Positions 41,004-41,819 of a stretch of DNA of 41,819 nucleotides are shown here, piece by piece. The stretch is taken from the NCBI RefSeq assembly GCF_024639605.1, contig NZ_JAHEHZ010000013.1:1-41819 (forward strand), given 5' to 3'. The position numbers were made by a program, and so were the translations under genes. Position 1 is the first letter of the stretch, and each line of letters opens with the position of its first letter. This DNA is from Roseobacter sp. GTDB taxonomy: Bacteria; Pseudomonadota; Alphaproteobacteria; Rhodobacterales; Rhodobacteraceae. The notes under the pieces were generated by a model. That model made no database searches, was not told the origin of the DNA, and saw nothing but the letters and a program-made list of their open reading frames with translations.

Positions 41004-41578
41004 CGAATGTGCTGATCGTGCAGGGCCATCCGGATGGCGCAGAACAGCATCTGTGCCACGCGATTGCACAGGCTTACCGGTCGGCCGCAGAGGCTGCCGG
41101 GCACGGTGTGACCGTCATCAGTATTGCCGGTGAAGTCATTCCCTATCTGCGGTCAAAGGCTGAGTGGGAGGGGGTTGATCTTCCGCAGGTTGCGGTCACC
41201 GGGCAAAAGGCGGTTCAGGACGCGGAACACATCGTTCTGATTTACCCTTTGTGGATGGGTGATGTGCCGGCGATGCTGAAGGCATGGCTGGAGCAGGTGC
41301 TGCGCAAGGGATTTGCATTTGAACTCTACGGGCGGACCTGGCGCCCGGCACTCGCAGGCAGATCCGCACGGATCATCGTCACGACGGGCATGCCCGGAGC
41401 CGCCTACAGGTGGTTCTACATGGCGCATTCTCTGCGCAGCCTTGAGCGCAACATCCTCAGGTTCTGTGGTATCCGGCCGGTCAGACGGAGCATCTTCGGG
41501 AACGCCGAAGACCCTTCCGGCAAAGCTCAGGCGAGGATGCTGACGACGGCGACGCGTCTTGGCGCGCGTGCGAATTAG
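41000..41578 (+). CDS. NAD(P)H-dependent oxidoreductase, flavodoxin-like fold
   Basis: 192 aa. The NQO/MdaB-like fold is indicated by NVLIVQGHPDG at the N-terminus, the LIYPLWMGDVPAMLKAWLEQVLRKGFAFEL block and the TTGMPGAAYRWFYM flavin loop. Such proteins bind FMN/FAD and reduce quinones or act as regulatory subunits of potassium efflux systems (KefF-like). The ATG overlaps the protease stop (ATGA), so the two are translationally coupled and share the FNR-type promoter. The substrate is unknown. Confidence 0.83.
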   Translation: MTNVLIVQGHPDGAEQHLCHAIAQAYRSAAEAAGHGVTVISIAGEVIPYLRSKAEWEGVDLPQVAVTGQKAVQDAEHIVLIYPLWMGDVPAMLKAWLEQVLRKGFAFELYGRTWRPALAGRSARIIVTTGMPGAAYRWFYMAHSLRSLERNILRFCGIRPVRRSIFGNAEDPSGKAQARMLTTATRLGARAN

Positions 41579-41759
41579 TGCTACGTCCTGTGGCGCCTCA
41601 CATATCCGGGGAAAAAACCCGGCTGTGCACGCCCGGATCGGAATAAAGAGGCCGCTTGCGTCCCACGGGGTGCGATACGACGCCTGACACCCACTCGAGC
41701 AGTTCGGGCTTGCCCGACCGCAAGAAAAACTGGCAGACACAGTGCAAAGAAAGAAAGAC

Positions 41760-41819
41760 ATGCACAGCGATCCAAATGACGGCGCAATCCTCGACACTCT
41801 GCTGAAGGCCGCGCCGGAC
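41760..41819 (+). CDS. Possible start of a gene running off the window
   Basis: An ATG at 41760 opens 20 codons to the window edge (MHSDPNDGAILDTLLKAAPD) with a GAAAGAAAG purine run just upstream. The 181 nt before it contain no other gene, so this is a plausible start. The product cannot be identified from this fragment. Confidence 0.35.
   Translation, partial: MHSDPNDGAILDTLLKAAPD

Noticed and set aside
40041-41069. Minus-strand open frame of 342 codons
   Set aside because: Antisense to the M50-CBS gene; composition typical of a mirror frame.
41153-41797. Minus-strand open frame of 214 codons at the right end
   Set aside because: Antisense to the flavodoxin-fold gene, Cys/Arg/Ser-rich, no motif.
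1-41819. CRISPR arrays, tRNA/rRNA genes, insertion sequences, prophage genes, attachment sites
   Set aside because: No spaced direct repeats, cloverleaf-like sequences, transposase or integrase motifs were recognised by eye; a tRNAscan or IS search was not possible here.

Overview
The window looks like chromosomal DNA from a Rhodobacterales (Roseobacter-group) alphaproteobacterium. This is inferred from gene content: a Shemin-type 5-aminolevulinate synthase, a soxRSVWXYZABCD thiosulfate-oxidation locus with soxCD, a class I PHA synthase with phasin, a high-GC coding style, and FnrL-type TTGA-N6-TCAA sites. No rRNA, tRNA, CRISPR array, insertion sequence or prophage gene was seen.

Region 1 (1-10471) is a probable nitrogen/amide catabolic locus. 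A divergent pair of operons surrounds a MurR/RpiR regulator. Leftward runs an isochorismatase-like hydrolase, a fused LivM-LivG transporter protein, a LivK-type binding protein, LivF, LivH and an N-formylglutamate amidohydrolase-like enzyme. Rightward run the regulator, a glutamine-synthetase-like ligase, an acetamidase/formamidase-family enzyme and an SDR oxidoreductase. The end of a class III aminotransferase lies at the left edge. The set looks like uptake and stepwise dismantling of a small amide or amine; the substrate is unknown. The shared leader holds a perfect dyad that is a good candidate regulator operator.

Region 2 (10710-12823) holds a cardiolipin synthase and an overlapping endonuclease/exonuclease/phosphatase-family gene.

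Region 3 (13102-28071) is the sulfur locus. Rightward at the left: two secreted metallo-beta-lactamase-fold proteins (SoxG/SoxH-like) and a YeeE/YedE (SoxT-like) transporter. Leftward: soxV, soxW, soxX, soxY, soxZ, soxA, soxB, soxC, soxD, a DUF302 gene and hemA. Rightward at the right end: soxS, soxR (ArsR family with the persulfide-sensor cysteine pair) and a second YeeE/YedE transporter. Exact ATTC-N8-GAAT boxes lie upstream of soxX and of the SoxG-like gene, and a related dyad covers both -10 elements between soxV and soxS. An intrinsic terminator followed by a second dyad separates soxA from soxB. No soxE/soxF is present in the window.

Region 4 (28229-29758) is a fused membrane/spermidine-synthase-like gene interrupted by an in-frame TAA.

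Region 5 (29849-41578) is a low-oxygen/stress block: a 102-aa unknown protein, CbpM, CbpA, a double SpoIIAA-like protein, a universal stress protein, PHA synthase, phasin, a P2A-type cation ATPase, a Na+/Ca2+-type exchanger, a VIT1/CCC1-type carrier, an M50 protease with CBS domains and a flavodoxin-fold oxidoreductase. Five FNR-type sites (four exact TTGA-N6-TCAA, one with a single mismatch) sit in its intergenic gaps, several with a -10-like hexamer about 21 nt away. I read this as one anaerobiosis-controlled island. It and the SoxR-box set are the most informative non-coding patterns in the window.
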